In this document: in pieces, positions 1 through 9,800 of the stretch
Numbering within the stretch: the stretch's first letter is position 1
Layout: every line of letters starts with the position of its first letter
Source of the DNA: JARLGU01 sp036504535
GTDB taxonomy: Bacteria > Armatimonadota > Armatimonadia > Armatimonadales > Capsulimonadaceae
NCBI GenBank assembly: GCA_036504535.1
Contig: DASXUY010000055.1
Location: 1-64,000, forward strand
Length of the DNA stretch: 64,000 nt
Reading direction: 5' to 3'
Notes under the pieces: generated by a model
Databases searched by the model: none
Told to the model about the DNA's origin: nothing
What the model saw: the letters and a program-made list of their open reading frames with translations, nothing else
Translations under genes and position numbers: made by a program

Positions 1-92
1 ATATCGTAAGCGCAATGCCAACTCTTAGTAACAGCCATGCCTAAAAGTATAACACTCTCGCTTTACGAAACCAACCGAGCTGACGAACAGCT

Positions 93-476
93 TCAGAGAC
101 GCGCTGGTCCGTGGCAAGCCACGGGGAATTCTTTTGTATTAATATCAACCCCCCAGCCGACACACTTCATAGTAGCGCCAACTGTTACCCAGGGTTCGAA
201 GACGGAATCGTCGCCCAATGAGTGCCAGAACATTTGGTATCGGAGGTGATTTTCATAGCCACGAAGGAGTGGGTCTGAGCAGACGCATGCTGACTGCGGC
301 ATCTCGTGCCAGGCGAAAGCGCGGACATAGATCAATGGCCTAGTCATGATAAGGCTATTGTGTCGCCGCCAGAGTTCGCGGCGCTCGTCTTGCACCGGTT
401 CCGAGCAGATGTCCCGGTATTGCCGGGCGAGATCCCGCAGGACTGTCAATTCATTAGGGGATACGATTTGTGTCAT
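93..476 (-). pseudogene. 5' fragment of a uroporphyrinogen decarboxylase-like protein
   Basis: The reading frame has a convincing start: AAGGA lies 6-8 bases before the ATG at 476. It stops after 127 residues. The sequence (RPLIYVRAFAWHEMP, then CVCSDPLLRGYE and FEPWVTV) resembles the N-terminal part of the uroporphyrinogen decarboxylase-like proteins of Planctomycetes and Armatimonadota, which I recall as much longer (over 400 residues). The family call is from memory. I read the two other frames downstream of the stop and found no continuation of the homology before the window edge, so this looks like a truncated gene remnant, not a single frameshift. A genuine short protein cannot be excluded. 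Confidence 0.4.
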
Positions 477-788
477 TATGTAGTCCTTCGTAGGTTGCGC
501 GCACGATCATCGCGTCCCTGTTGGGCAGACGCTAGCTCCTTCTGAAGACCAACAATACCAATGGTTTTCGTCGTACGCGCTCATGCTGGTCGTTGGATGG
601 GGCACAAATTCCTGGCGTGGAGAGCCTTACATAACATTGCAGACAAGCAAAGAGGGCTTTCTGTACATGCCCTGCGAACCAGTCGCGACGCGCGATTTAT
701 CCGGGTTGTCTCAAAGGAAACAACAGGGGCACGTTATTTTTATGAATCGCCCCATGGCTCAAGCTGTCGGGAAGATTAGTTGTAGCAA
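477..788. other. Intergenic stretch, no gene seen
   Basis: This lies between the start of the truncated gene and the stop of the phosphohexomutase gene. Short open frames here have no ribosome site or recognisable protein pattern. I see no clear promoter, repeat or terminator. Confidence 0.5.
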
Positions 789-2222
789 TCACGCGTGCTT
801 CACAAGGTCGACACCTGCATCAAGAAGGGCGTTGACTCCCGCTCGCGTAGGGCATTCTGCATAGACGCGAACTACGGGTTCCGTACCTGAGGGCCTCACG
901 AGAAGCCACGATCCGTCGTCGAAATTGAACTTCGTGCCGTCTAGATTGGAAATCTCCAGAATCTCCCGGCCTGCCATTTGCGTGAGGTGAACTGTGCTTA
1001 ACATAGTCCTGATATTAGGCATTCGGACCGCGTCTGGATGCAAATCTATCCGGGCATATTCATGATGTCCAACATCCGTCATGATCTCACTAATCAAGCT
1101 CTCAAGCTTTAGATTGCGCGTCGCCATCACTTCTAACAGAAGCAGCCCCATCAGCACGCCATCGCGCTCGGGAATGTGGTTTTTCACACCGATGCCGCCC
1201 GATTCCTCGCCGCCGATAAGAACATCACCCGCCAGCATTAAGTCGCAAATGTGTTTAAATCCAATCGGAGTCTCGTGAAGACGTAGGCCATATAGCTCGG
1301 CAAGCCTATCGATCATACGCGTCGTCGATACGGTCTTAACAACAGAGCCTGTCCAGTGTCGGTGCTCCACAAGGTGACGGAGCAGAACAGCGAATATTCG
1401 GTGACAGTCTACGAAATTACCTTCGCTGTCAACTGCGCCTAGTCTATCCGCGTCCCCGTCAAGTGCGATTCCGATATGGGCGCCAGCATGCACAACGGCT
1501 TCGGATAGCGCCGCCATGTTCTGTTCGATAGGTTCGGGGTTGACGCCTCCAAATGACGGGTTTCGGTCGCCCCGAATCTCGATTACGTTCTCGCAGCCGC
1601 CTTGACGGAGTAGCGAGCTTAAATAGCCAGCACCGCTGCCGTGCATAGAATCGACGACGATCCGGAGGTTGGCAGTTGCAATCTGGCGCAAATCAACAAG
1701 CGTGCTCAAGTGGCCAAGATAATCCGAACTGAGATCGCGATATTCGACAACGTCCATGACTCGTGCAGGTGTCTTGGGGTGCCGCTGATCGCTGATAAGG
1801 CATTGGAGTCGGTCTTCAATGACCTTGATGATCGCGGGGGAAGCCGATCCGCCATAGTGCGCCTTCACCTTGAGCCCATTAAAGTTCGGCGGGTTATGGG
1901 ACGCGGTCACCATGATACCGCCGCACGCTTGGACGTGTTGAACCATAAACGAAACGGCTGGTGAGGAACACGCTTGAGATGAGAGGATCGGTAGCAACGA
2001 GTTCATAGCGACAATTTTCGCAACTTCGGCGGCAAAATACTCGCTTTGAGAACGATTATCGTAACCGACAATAACGATGGGCTTTTGACCGTGGACGTTT
2101 ACGGTGAAGTACTCAGCTATAGCCTGGGTCACTAGGCGAACATTCGCTCCCGTGAAATCGTCGGCGATAATGCCTCGCCACCCGTCGGTGCCAAACTTGA
2201 TTATGGGTTGCTCTGATAACAT
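789..2222 (-). CDS. Phosphohexomutase (phosphoglucomutase/phosphomannomutase)
   Basis: This enzyme moves phosphate between the 1 and 6 positions of a hexose through a phosphoserine. All four family signatures are present in order: FGTDGWRG near the N-terminus, the active-site serine loop TASHNPPNFNGLK, the metal loop LDGDADR, the sugar-binding loop GGEESGGIG and the phosphate-binding RPSGTEP near the C-terminus. At 477 residues it has the usual length. AAGGA precedes the ATG. It starts 9 bases after the stop of the GH130 gene, so the two are probably co-transcribed. GH130 enzymes release mannose-1-phosphate, so conversion of that product to mannose-6-phosphate is the likely role here. The sugar preference cannot be read from sequence alone. 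Confidence 0.9.
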   Translation of the reverse strand: MLSEQPIIKFGTDGWRGIIADDFTGANVRLVTQAIAEYFTVNVHGQKPIVIVGYDNRSQSEYFAAEVAKIVAMNSLLPILSSQACSSPAVSFMVQHVQACGGIMVTASHNPPNFNGLKVKAHYGGSASPAIIKVIEDRLQCLISDQRHPKTPARVMDVVEYRDLSSDYLGHLSTLVDLRQIATANLRIVVDSMHGSGAGYLSSLLRQGGCENVIEIRGDRNPSFGGVNPEPIEQNMAALSEAVVHAGAHIGIALDGDADRLGAVDSEGNFVDCHRIFAVLLRHLVEHRHWTGSVVKTVSTTRMIDRLAELYGLRLHETPIGFKHICDLMLAGDVLIGGEESGGIGVKNHIPERDGVLMGLLLLEVMATRNLKLESLISEIMTDVGHHEYARIDLHPDAVRMPNIRTMLSTVHLTQMAGREILEISNLDGTKFNFDDGSWLLVRPSGTEPVVRVYAECPTRAGVNALLDAGVDLVKHA

Positions 2223-2231
2223 GCCATTTCC

Positions 2232-3302
2232 TTATGCGCCGAGAGAATCCAATATTTGTAAGATTGAAAACTCGGCCGAGCACACGACATAATCCGACGC
2301 GCCGTAGTAAACCGTGACCTTATCGCCGTCGACGACATGCCCGTTGGTGAAGATAACCTCACCGAAGAAGCCAGATGTCTCGTAAGGCTCAACTGGCTGC
2401 ATGATCGGTTCTTTCGAGCGTGCTATGACCTTCCAGGGCTCATTTATGTCGAGCAGCAGAGCGCCCAAGCAGTATCGGTGCGCTTCGGACGCGCCATGGT
2501 AGATTTCCAGCCAGCCAGCGTCGGTGCGTATGGGAGACGCCCCAGCGCCGATACGCCCGCTGTCCCACATTCCGGCCCGCGACGTTGCGACACAGCGATG
2601 GTTACCCCAGTGTAGCAAGTCCGGCGACTCAGCGATCCAAATGTAATTTCCGCCGATTTCTACGCTGCTCGGCCTATGAAGCGCATAGTATTTGCCACCA
2701 ATCTTGTGTTCGAAAAGCGCACAGTCTTTGTTATGCGGCGGCAATATCATGCCGTGCCGGATAATAGAGCGCCAATCTTGCGTACTGGCTAGGCCAACTC
2801 CGACCCCAAGCTCAGAAACCTGCGTATACGTCAAGTAATGCGTGCCTTCGATGAGAGACACGCGGCAATCCTCTACGCCAAACGACTCGTATGCACCATC
2901 GCCCATTATCATAACCGGCGCTATCGGTTCGGAAAAGCGAACGCCGTCATCGCTAGAAACAAGCCGCAAGTGCGAGAGCGTTGTCAAATAAGAACGACCG
3001 CCGTATCCGATGACACGCGGATCTGACAGGTCAAGTGATGGATCGGACTTGTCAAAATCCATAATCTCCATACCACCGCGTGATAGGACGGGGAACGATA
3101 TGCGCCCTTCTACTTGTGCCGGTCTTTCGGCGACACGTAGTAGCAGCCACGTTTTGCCGTCGAAGCAAAATGCTCCAGGATTGAGCAAGCATGCGATCTC
3201 GAGTCCGGGCATGCTTGGGCGTATATCAGAGGGAGTAAGTATAGGGTTGCGATTGCTTCGAGAAGCAATATCCGAAAATTGAGCAGGTGTTCCGATATCC
3301 AT
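2232..3302 (-). CDS. GH130 mannoside phosphorylase
   Basis: The 356-residue protein matches glycoside hydrolase family 130, five-bladed propeller enzymes that mostly cleave beta-mannosides with inorganic phosphate to give mannose-1-phosphate. Supporting stretches are NPGAFCFDGKTWLLLRVAER near residue 40, GVEDCRVSLIEGTHYLTYT at mid-protein, WDSGRIGAGASPI, and EIYHGASEAHRYCLGALLLD toward the end. The start is taken as the ATG at 3302, with GAGG about ten bases upstream; a TTG two codons earlier is possible. The neighbouring mutase, mannosidases and sugar transporter support a mannoside substrate. No TACAGACGTCTGTA-type operator is seen upstream, unlike at other genes of the locus. Confidence 0.85.
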   Translation of the reverse strand: MDIGTPAQFSDIASRSNRNPILTPSDIRPSMPGLEIACLLNPGAFCFDGKTWLLLRVAERPAQVEGRISFPVLSRGGMEIMDFDKSDPSLDLSDPRVIGYGGRSYLTTLSHLRLVSSDDGVRFSEPIAPVMIMGDGAYESFGVEDCRVSLIEGTHYLTYTQVSELGVGVGLASTQDWRSIIRHGMILPPHNKDCALFEHKIGGKYYALHRPSSVEIGGNYIWIAESPDLLHWGNHRCVATSRAGMWDSGRIGAGASPIRTDAGWLEIYHGASEAHRYCLGALLLDINEPWKVIARSKEPIMQPVEPYETSGFFGEVIFTNGHVVDGDKVTVYYGASDYVVCSAEFSILQILDSLGA

Positions 3303-3723
3303 AATCAAAATGCCTCATTATCTACCGCTGAATGGCTGCGTGAGTCAGATGTCGACTGACGAAGCGCCGAGTCCGCTGCGTCCGACGTGCTGTGATGCTC
3401 ACGCATCTGCCAAAAATCGACATCGATGGCGTCCTGCTTGGTATGGCGGAAGGCAAATTATTTCATTTCTATGCGCGCAGTTTTGTCACGAATCTTGGGG
3501 CGGTCACCACAAGTCGTATGTTTACCGTACTGTTAAGTGGTTCAATGAAAGCGAACCATCGCTGATGCGCCCGTGTGCTTCCGCTATAGGAGCACCGTCA
3601 CAAACTACAACTTCGTCACGAAATACGCGTGTCACGGCATAGCCTGCAGGCTTGCGTCGGCACCTGGAGTCGTTGGTCATTGGGTCGGGAATGCACGGGA
3701 AACTGTCGTGCTACAGGCTCGAT
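3303..3723. other. Intergenic stretch, no gene seen
   Basis: This separates GH130 from the stop of the GxGYxYP gene and presumably holds the promoter for the GH130-mutase pair on the minus strand. I could not identify a good -35/-10 pair or a copy of the locus operator. Open frames here lack ribosome sites and protein-like composition. Confidence 0.5.
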
Positions 3724-5547
3724 CTACTTCGTCTGCGCGTCCCCAGCACCGGGAGCGGCTTCCGGCTTGCCAGCGTTCGCGGGCTTCCAGATCTTGCCCT
3801 CAATCTCGGGACGCGCCTTGCGAGCCAACTCGAAGAATCGGTCGAGCTTCACCGGCTCGAACCGCGACACAGATAGGCGCTGGGCCACCTGCGCAAACTT
3901 GTAGGGCGTTCCGCCGTACACCACCACGAACCATGGTCCTTTGATGCCCGACAGGTCGGTCGTCATCTTCGCCGCGAACTGCTCGGGCGTCTGCTTATCG
4001 AGGGTGTAGTAGTAGTTGCTGTGTATGATAGGGGTCCCATCAATCGGTGAATACTCGACGCCTTGATGATCGGACCACGCAGTCAGGCCTTTGGCGTCTG
4101 TGTGGTTAAGGAATGGGAAGAACAGGTTCTTGGCTCGCAATCCGCCTGCCCACCAGATGTCGATGATCGGCGTCTTGGCTAAGTCTAAGCCCGCGCGCAC
4201 CTGGTCTGCGTAGGGCAGGACGCGGTCGTCGGGGAGTCGTTCGGGATGTGTGTAGCCCCATCCGGCGGTCGCCGCGAAGAAGTAGTCGTTTGGCGTTGCT
4301 GTTGCCATGTAATAGCCCATCAGCCCGGGAAAGTCGCGATAGATGAGCGGATCCACTCCCCAGTTGACCGGCAGCGTCCCTCGTTCGGGCTGCGCCCATG
4401 TGAGGCATTGCAGATTGGCTGCGTTTTTGATCGTGTCCCCTTCGTTGGTCATAAAGGCGACGTAGATCTTCTTTTCCGGCGTGCCAATAGCTTGCGTTGC
4501 GCCAGGCTGTCGGAACTTTCCACCGGCACGTGGCAGCGCCGCATAGAACGAACCGTTGCCGCATCCGCCGCAGATGAGGACGCAGTTGTCCATCGTTATC
4601 CGGCGGCACGTGTTGTTTTCATCCGGGCTGCCCCATCCGTAAACCGGGCTGAATGGCTTGAGGCGTTTCAAAACCTTGTCGATGAGAGGCGCGTCAGGTA
4701 GCGCAAAGCCGAATTTGGGGTCTGGTTTGTCGCGCTCGTTCCGCGTCTGCTCGCTCAGGTAGTTAAGATCGAAAGTCGCCCACTTATGCTCGACCCCCAT
4801 ATCGACATCCACGATCGTGTCGTGAAGGTCGAGACCGTAGGTCTTGTTTCGGCTGATGGCACCTGTAGTCCCGCAATCTTTGATCACGTTATCGACCATC
4901 CACTGGTGAGCGGAGATTCGTTTCGACGCCGCTGGGTCGTATTTCGCGTAGAGCGAGCGCACATCGAATATTGTCTTAAGGCTAGACTTGTTGTTAGCAA
5001 CTAGCTGGGCATACACGACGTCAGTCATCGGGAGTGCCGATTTAACGCCAGCCATAGTCGCTGCTATCGATATGTCATCGTCGACCGAACCATAAGCGAT
5101 CCGACCGGATAGCTCGGGACTAAGCTTTATGAAGAGATCGCTCAGGCTGACCGTTTGAAACGTACAAATGCCGCGCTTCGTAAGGTCGTCAATCCAGTAG
5201 TCGCCGATCGACTTGTAGTGCGTCGAAATCTCGGCAGCCCAAGTAGCGCTCCCTGCAGGGTTCGACGCCTTGTCTATTGGCAACTGCATCCATCGCACCG
5301 TGTCACCAGGGTTGAGGTAGACCCGCGGCCCCTTGCGGTTGGCAATGCCCTGTAGGCAGATCGCGGTAAAGCGCTCGTCAGCGCTCATGCCGGTGAGGTT
5401 GACTGTGTAAACCAATGGCACACGAGAGGATTGTTTCGCATTGTTATTCGCCGGTGATGCCGCGCACCCTATTCCATGCGCCATGACGATCTGGCAAGCA
5501 CAAACCGATGCTGCCAAAATCAACTTACAAGACTGAATTGTTTCCAC
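3724..5547 (-). CDS. Exported GxGYxYP-family putative glycoside hydrolase
   Basis: The 607-residue protein begins with a probable signal peptide (hydrophobic run at residues 8-25). It then matches the GxGYxYP family, whose two domains are annotated as a putative glycoside hydrolase. The N-terminal hallmark TGMSADERFTAICLQGIANR lies at about residues 53-72. The name-giving motif appears as GWGYTHP near residue 428, with His in place of the second Tyr. The start is GTG at 5547, with AGGAG 8-9 bases upstream; an overlapping ATG is out of frame. The C-terminus is alanine/proline-rich. A copy of the mannose-locus operator 38 bases upstream places it in that regulon. The biochemical activity of this family is not established to my knowledge. 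Confidence 0.75.
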   Translation of the reverse strand: METIQSCKLILAASVCACQIVMAHGIGCAASPANNNAKQSSRVPLVYTVNLTGMSADERFTAICLQGIANRKGPRVYLNPGDTVRWMQLPIDKASNPAGSATWAAEISTHYKSIGDYWIDDLTKRGICTFQTVSLSDLFIKLSPELSGRIAYGSVDDDISIAATMAGVKSALPMTDVVYAQLVANNKSSLKTIFDVRSLYAKYDPAASKRISAHQWMVDNVIKDCGTTGAISRNKTYGLDLHDTIVDVDMGVEHKWATFDLNYLSEQTRNERDKPDPKFGFALPDAPLIDKVLKRLKPFSPVYGWGSPDENNTCRRITMDNCVLICGGCGNGSFYAALPRAGGKFRQPGATQAIGTPEKKIYVAFMTNEGDTIKNAANLQCLTWAQPERGTLPVNWGVDPLIYRDFPGLMGYYMATATPNDYFFAATAGWGYTHPERLPDDRVLPYADQVRAGLDLAKTPIIDIWWAGGLRAKNLFFPFLNHTDAKGLTAWSDHQGVEYSPIDGTPIIHSNYYYTLDKQTPEQFAAKMTTDLSGIKGPWFVVVYGGTPYKFAQVAQRLSVSRFEPVKLDRFFELARKARPEIEGKIWKPANAGKPEAAPGAGDAQTK

Positions 5548-5584
5548 ACATAGTCTCCTAACAGGACGTACCGCATATCATGTA

Positions 5585-5598
5585 TACAGATGTCTGCA
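5585..5598. promoter_or_regulatory. LacI-type operator upstream of the GxGYxYP gene
   Basis: TACAGATGTCTGCA matches the palindrome TACAGACGTCTGTA at 12 of 14 positions. It overlaps a possible minus-strand promoter (TTGATG, 17-base spacer, GATATG). Related sites lie at 6704, 16516, 16559 and 16700. Confidence 0.65.
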
Positions 5599-5733
5599 TC
5601 AAAATTTATGCGTTAGCTCTCGAGCAGCACTGCTCGCCGCTGCGTTTCTAAAAAAGCAAATATTGATCGAGTGAGGCGGCGCTATAGGCCGCCCCGACCT
5701 TTGCCATCCGAAATGGCTCAACCGCTGACTATA

Positions 5734-6666
5734 TCAGTTGATGCTAAATGTTGCCGTATAGGTGCCGTTGCTAATGGCGCTGGTTCCTGTGAACCCAACG
5801 CCAGTAGCATAGCAGAAGTCGTTGCTGCTAGAGCAAACTGTTGCGTCCGCTGTCGATGTCGGATTGTTGCCGCCCGAGGAAACGAGGCTGGGATTCAGGT
5901 ACTTGACGTGCCCATCGGCCAGTAGGAAGTTAGAACCGTTGCCGTGGCGCGGAACCACATTGTAAGCATTATTAGCGCCGTCCCAGCCCGATGCATGCCC
6001 CGTACCCCGACCACCGAGCATTCCGGTAGCATACTTGCCGTTTGGGCCGAGTTCACCCGCACTAGATGCCTGCCCAGCTAGGCTCAGCACTCCATTACCC
6101 ACCGGCGATTGCGGCTTTATTTGCGTGCCGTAGGCAGCTGGCACTGTTTCTAGCCCAGTGGCGTCATTGATCCAGGCCGTATATTTGGTTATTTCAAACG
6201 CTGCGACGGTACTGCCGGGTCCAGTCATCTGGCTTATCTGTGTAGGGGGACTGTGCTTCCAGTCGGTATAACCCTTTAGTCCGGCCATGCTAACAATATT
6301 CAAATTGAACCCGTAAGACAGCTGCACATCTCCAAAGGAGCCGTCTTTGGTGGCGTCGGAGGGGCACTGGAGCAGCTTGTACGCCTTGGTGTATGGCGTG
6401 AGCGTTCCTGCCCAACCTTCGCCTTCGTACCAGGAACCGGTCGGACTGTTCGTGCCCATTAAAATGCCGCACGTGAATGTCTCGTCGTAGTCCTGGCAGT
6501 ATTGCAGCATAGCGATGCCGATCTGCTTCAAGTTGCTGGCGCAGCCGGTCTGGCGCGCCTTTTCTCTCGCCGTGGCAAATACGGGGAATAATATAGCTGC
6601 CAGGATCGCAATAATTGCTATAACTACGAGGAGCTCTATTAATGTAAATCCGCTAATTCTCTTCAT
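5734..6666 (-). CDS. Prepilin-type protein with H-X9-DG motif (pseudopilin)
   Basis: The protein opens with the type IV/II prepilin signature GFTLIELLVVIAIIAILAAI, in which cleavage follows the glycine and the helix anchors the protein in the inner membrane. The conserved FATAREKARQTGCASNLKQI follows. Near the C-terminus is RHGNGSNFLLADGH, the H-X9-DG motif of a large pilin-like family abundant in Planctomycetes and Armatimonadota. The ATG at 6666 is chosen because GGGG precedes it; a GTG five codons earlier is in frame. A strong promoter and a copy of the mannose-locus operator lie directly upstream, so it appears to be induced with the glycan genes. Its role there is unknown; glycan capture at the cell surface is one guess. 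Confidence 0.85.
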   Translation of the reverse strand: MKRISGFTLIELLVVIAIIAILAAILFPVFATAREKARQTGCASNLKQIGIAMLQYCQDYDETFTCGILMGTNSPTGSWYEGEGWAGTLTPYTKAYKLLQCPSDATKDGSFGDVQLSYGFNLNIVSMAGLKGYTDWKHSPPTQISQMTGPGSTVAAFEITKYTAWINDATGLETVPAAYGTQIKPQSPVGNGVLSLAGQASSAGELGPNGKYATGMLGGRGTGHASGWDGANNAYNVVPRHGNGSNFLLADGHVKYLNPSLVSSGGNNPTSTADATVCSSSNDFCYATGVGFTGTSAISNGTYTATFSIN

Positions 6667-6703
6667 GATAATTTTCCCCACAGCACCTGCCTGCCATTTA
6701 GTT

Positions 6704-6717
6704 TACAGAAGTGTGTA
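6704..6717. promoter_or_regulatory. LacI-type operator downstream of the pilin promoter
   Basis: TACAGAAGTGTGTA matches the palindrome TACAGACGTCTGTA at 12 of 14 positions. It sits just downstream of the expected transcription start, a position where a bound repressor blocks elongation. Confidence 0.65.
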
Positions 6718-6726
6718 TATAAACAC

Positions 6727-6755
6727 AGTGTATCATCTCTAAGGCAGCTAGTCAA
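6727..6755 (-). promoter_or_regulatory. Sigma-70-type promoter of the pilin gene
   Basis: On the minus strand, TTGACT (6750-6755) and TACACT (6727-6732) are separated by exactly 17 bases. The pilin start codon lies about 60 bases further on. Confidence 0.65.
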
Positions 6756-6888
6756 TAGCATTATTGACGTTACGCATTAATAATTTGCCTCGTCAGTAGA
6801 TTACCGCATCGGTCTTGACAGCGAATGGGTACGGAGCACAGTTGCTAATCACGAAACTTGCGTGTTGCTGGAGCCGGTGCCACAAGAC

Positions 6889-9800
6889 CTAGAATCTAAG
6901 GCGGATTGTCTTGATTTCGAACGGGCTGAAATAGAGCTCAATACTATCGTTTTCGAAGGGGAGCAACTGACCTGATTCCTCAAGCAAGTTCGATTCCTCG
7001 ACTGCGCTCACAGCGCATCGAAGCTTGAGTGTGCAGTGTGTTCCAGTTCTTCCCGCTTCGTATAACCTCAATATAACGCCATCGCCATCATCAGACTGCT
7101 TTATCGCTTCAATGATTACATTCGGGACACTAACCGTAATAAAGGTAAAGTCCGGCGTTCCCGAAGCGTTTACGGGGAACACACGGGTGACCGGCAGATT
7201 CAGCTCGTACGCCGGTCGAACGACACTCTCGACACAGAAGCCTCCAAGATGCGGCAGAATCGCATAGGTAAACTTGTGCGTACCAGCATCGTGGCGGGGG
7301 TCGGGATGTCCCCCTGATTTTATCAGGGTCAGCCGGAACTCGCTATGCTTAACGGTGCAAGCATACTTACAATCGTTGAGAAAGGTGACCCCGTATCCTT
7401 CCTCGGACAGGTCGGTCCACTTGTGAGCGCATGTATCAAATTGGGCGCGATCAACCTTTGTGTTATCGTGAGCCGGTCGCGTAATATGGCCGTACTGAAT
7501 CTCATGTCTTGCCGAATCGATCATCAGGCTCGTCGGGAAGGCCACCTTAAGGAGGCGGTATTTTTCATTCCACTCAACCATGGTCTCGAATTCGACACGG
7601 GCAGTCGTTGAGTGGAACACGATATCCTGGGTCAAAGTCGACGACGCACCAAGTGAGAAGCGCTGGCGTATCCGCAGTTGCAACGGGCCGTCGGCAACCA
7701 CGTGGCGGCTGAGCAGACTGCCAGCAACGCCCAGCTTAATCTCTTGATGGCGGTCTACGTCCCAGTTATCCCAACCAGCGGGCACATCTTCCCCGAGAAG
7801 GAGGCGATTGAAGTTCGCCCCAGCCGCAACAAGCTCCCGTCTGGCTGCCAAGTCGTAAAATGAGGTGACCGATCCATCGGCACCGAGCACAATTTTAGCG
7901 AAAGGTGTTTCCACCGTCGCACCGTCGAACCGAAATGGTGACGAGGCAGAGGGTGGCGGAATATCTGATGTGGCGACGGTGGCAAAGCCAGTCGACGGCA
8001 CCCCAATACCATGAAGAGCGAGGAGGTCGGCACCATCGACTCCTTGGACCTCCTGTACGATAAGGCCGTCATGAACTGGATACCGTTCACCCGGCAGGGC
8101 GTCTATCACTAATTCACCATCCCGATCCCAGCTCAACGAGTTCGCTAGAAGCATTGATTGCCCGCCATCGCCCGCGCCTGTGATCTGATTAAACGACTTT
8201 GTTGTGAGCGCAAGAGAACTGGCTTGACAATCGGCTAGCGCCGCGATTGCCTGGTCATTCACCTCGGCAATGGACGTGCCAGGCAGTATGTCATGGAATT
8301 GGTTGAGTAGCAGAACTTTCCATGCCGCTTCAATGTCGGCGGCTGGGTAATCCGCCCCCGATAGTAAGGTCGCCAGCGTAGCAGCAAATTCTGTGTCACG
8401 CAGCGCAAATTCACACTTTCGATTGAGGCGCTTAATGGCCGCTATCGAAGTCAGTGTGCCCCGATGCCCTTCCAAGTACAACTCGCCTACCCATCGGGGG
8501 AAGCTCTGCGACGAGCCGTCCAGCGACGTCATGAACTCGCTCACGCTCATGTAGGCTGATCGCGGACAGCCTTCGAGGTCGGTAACGAGCCGCGCCATCT
8601 CAATCATCTCAGCCGTTGGCCCACCGCCTCCGTCGCCCCAACCGAACGCGATCAGACGGCGATTCTGGATATCCTTGTGCTGCACCTCTTTCCAGGCACC
8701 GATAAGCGTTTCGGGGTCAGGCTCGCAGTGGATTCGATTGAAGTGTGCAAGCAAGCTTGTGCCGTCAATGCCTTGCCATAGGAACGTATCGTATGGAAAC
8801 TTATTGGTGTCATTCCAGGCAAGCTTTGTTGTGCAGAAGTACTTCACACCGCACTGCTTCAGAATCTGCGGAAGAGCGGCTGAATAGCCGAAAACGTCTG
8901 GCTGCCAGAGCGTGTCCGAGGAGATTCCAAACATTTCCCGAGTGGAGCGCTGCCCATGCACCATTTGGCGGACCAACGCTTCTCCTGACGGCATATTACA
9001 GTCAGGTTCGATCCAGGCCGCACCATTAATCTCCCATCGCCCCTCTTTCACTCGCTTCTTTATCTGCTCGAATAGCCAGGGGTTCCGGTCGCGAACGACC
9101 TCCACGTGGTACGGAGCACTCTGGGTAAATCGAAACTCGGGATACTGATCCATGAGTGCGATCACCGAGGAAAATGTGCGGATAAGCTTCCGATGGGTTT
9201 CGTTGATCGGCCAAAGCCACGCGGTATCGATATGGGAGTGGCCGACGATACCAGCGAATGGCGCGGTGGCGGAGTTTGTGGTGCTCAGCGCGTCGCGCAT
9301 GGCGTCACGGGCGACCGCCAGCGCAGGTCGCCAGTCATCGATATCGATTTCGTTGGGTTTTTGGTAGACTGCGGCAAAGACACTCTCTAGCACTTGCTGC
9401 AGCCGCGCCTTACGCAAGGAGTCTGCATCTAGCCCGTCCATTAACTGTCGCAGCGTTCGGAGTTCAAAAACGAACGCGCTCACATCGGGGCGCTCAGCGA
9501 CAGGCATGACGATTTCGAACGTGCAGCAGTTTTTTGTGACCGCAAAATTGCGTCCCTGCGGCGCGCCACCAGGAGTCGTAATCGGGTTATCAAACGGCTG
9601 GGTGCCCGGGTGCGAATGACCGGCGTAACTTTCCAGGTGGATGGTGTATTCGTGGCCCGGCGACGGCGTTAGGCTAATCATCCGTACAGGATGATTGTCA
9701 TCGAACACGCCACGAGGTTGACCGTCGACGAATAACTGCGTCTCTCGACCACCAGTGGCGGCGAGCAAAAAGAGGGGGTGCCAGTCCATTTCCGGCATTA

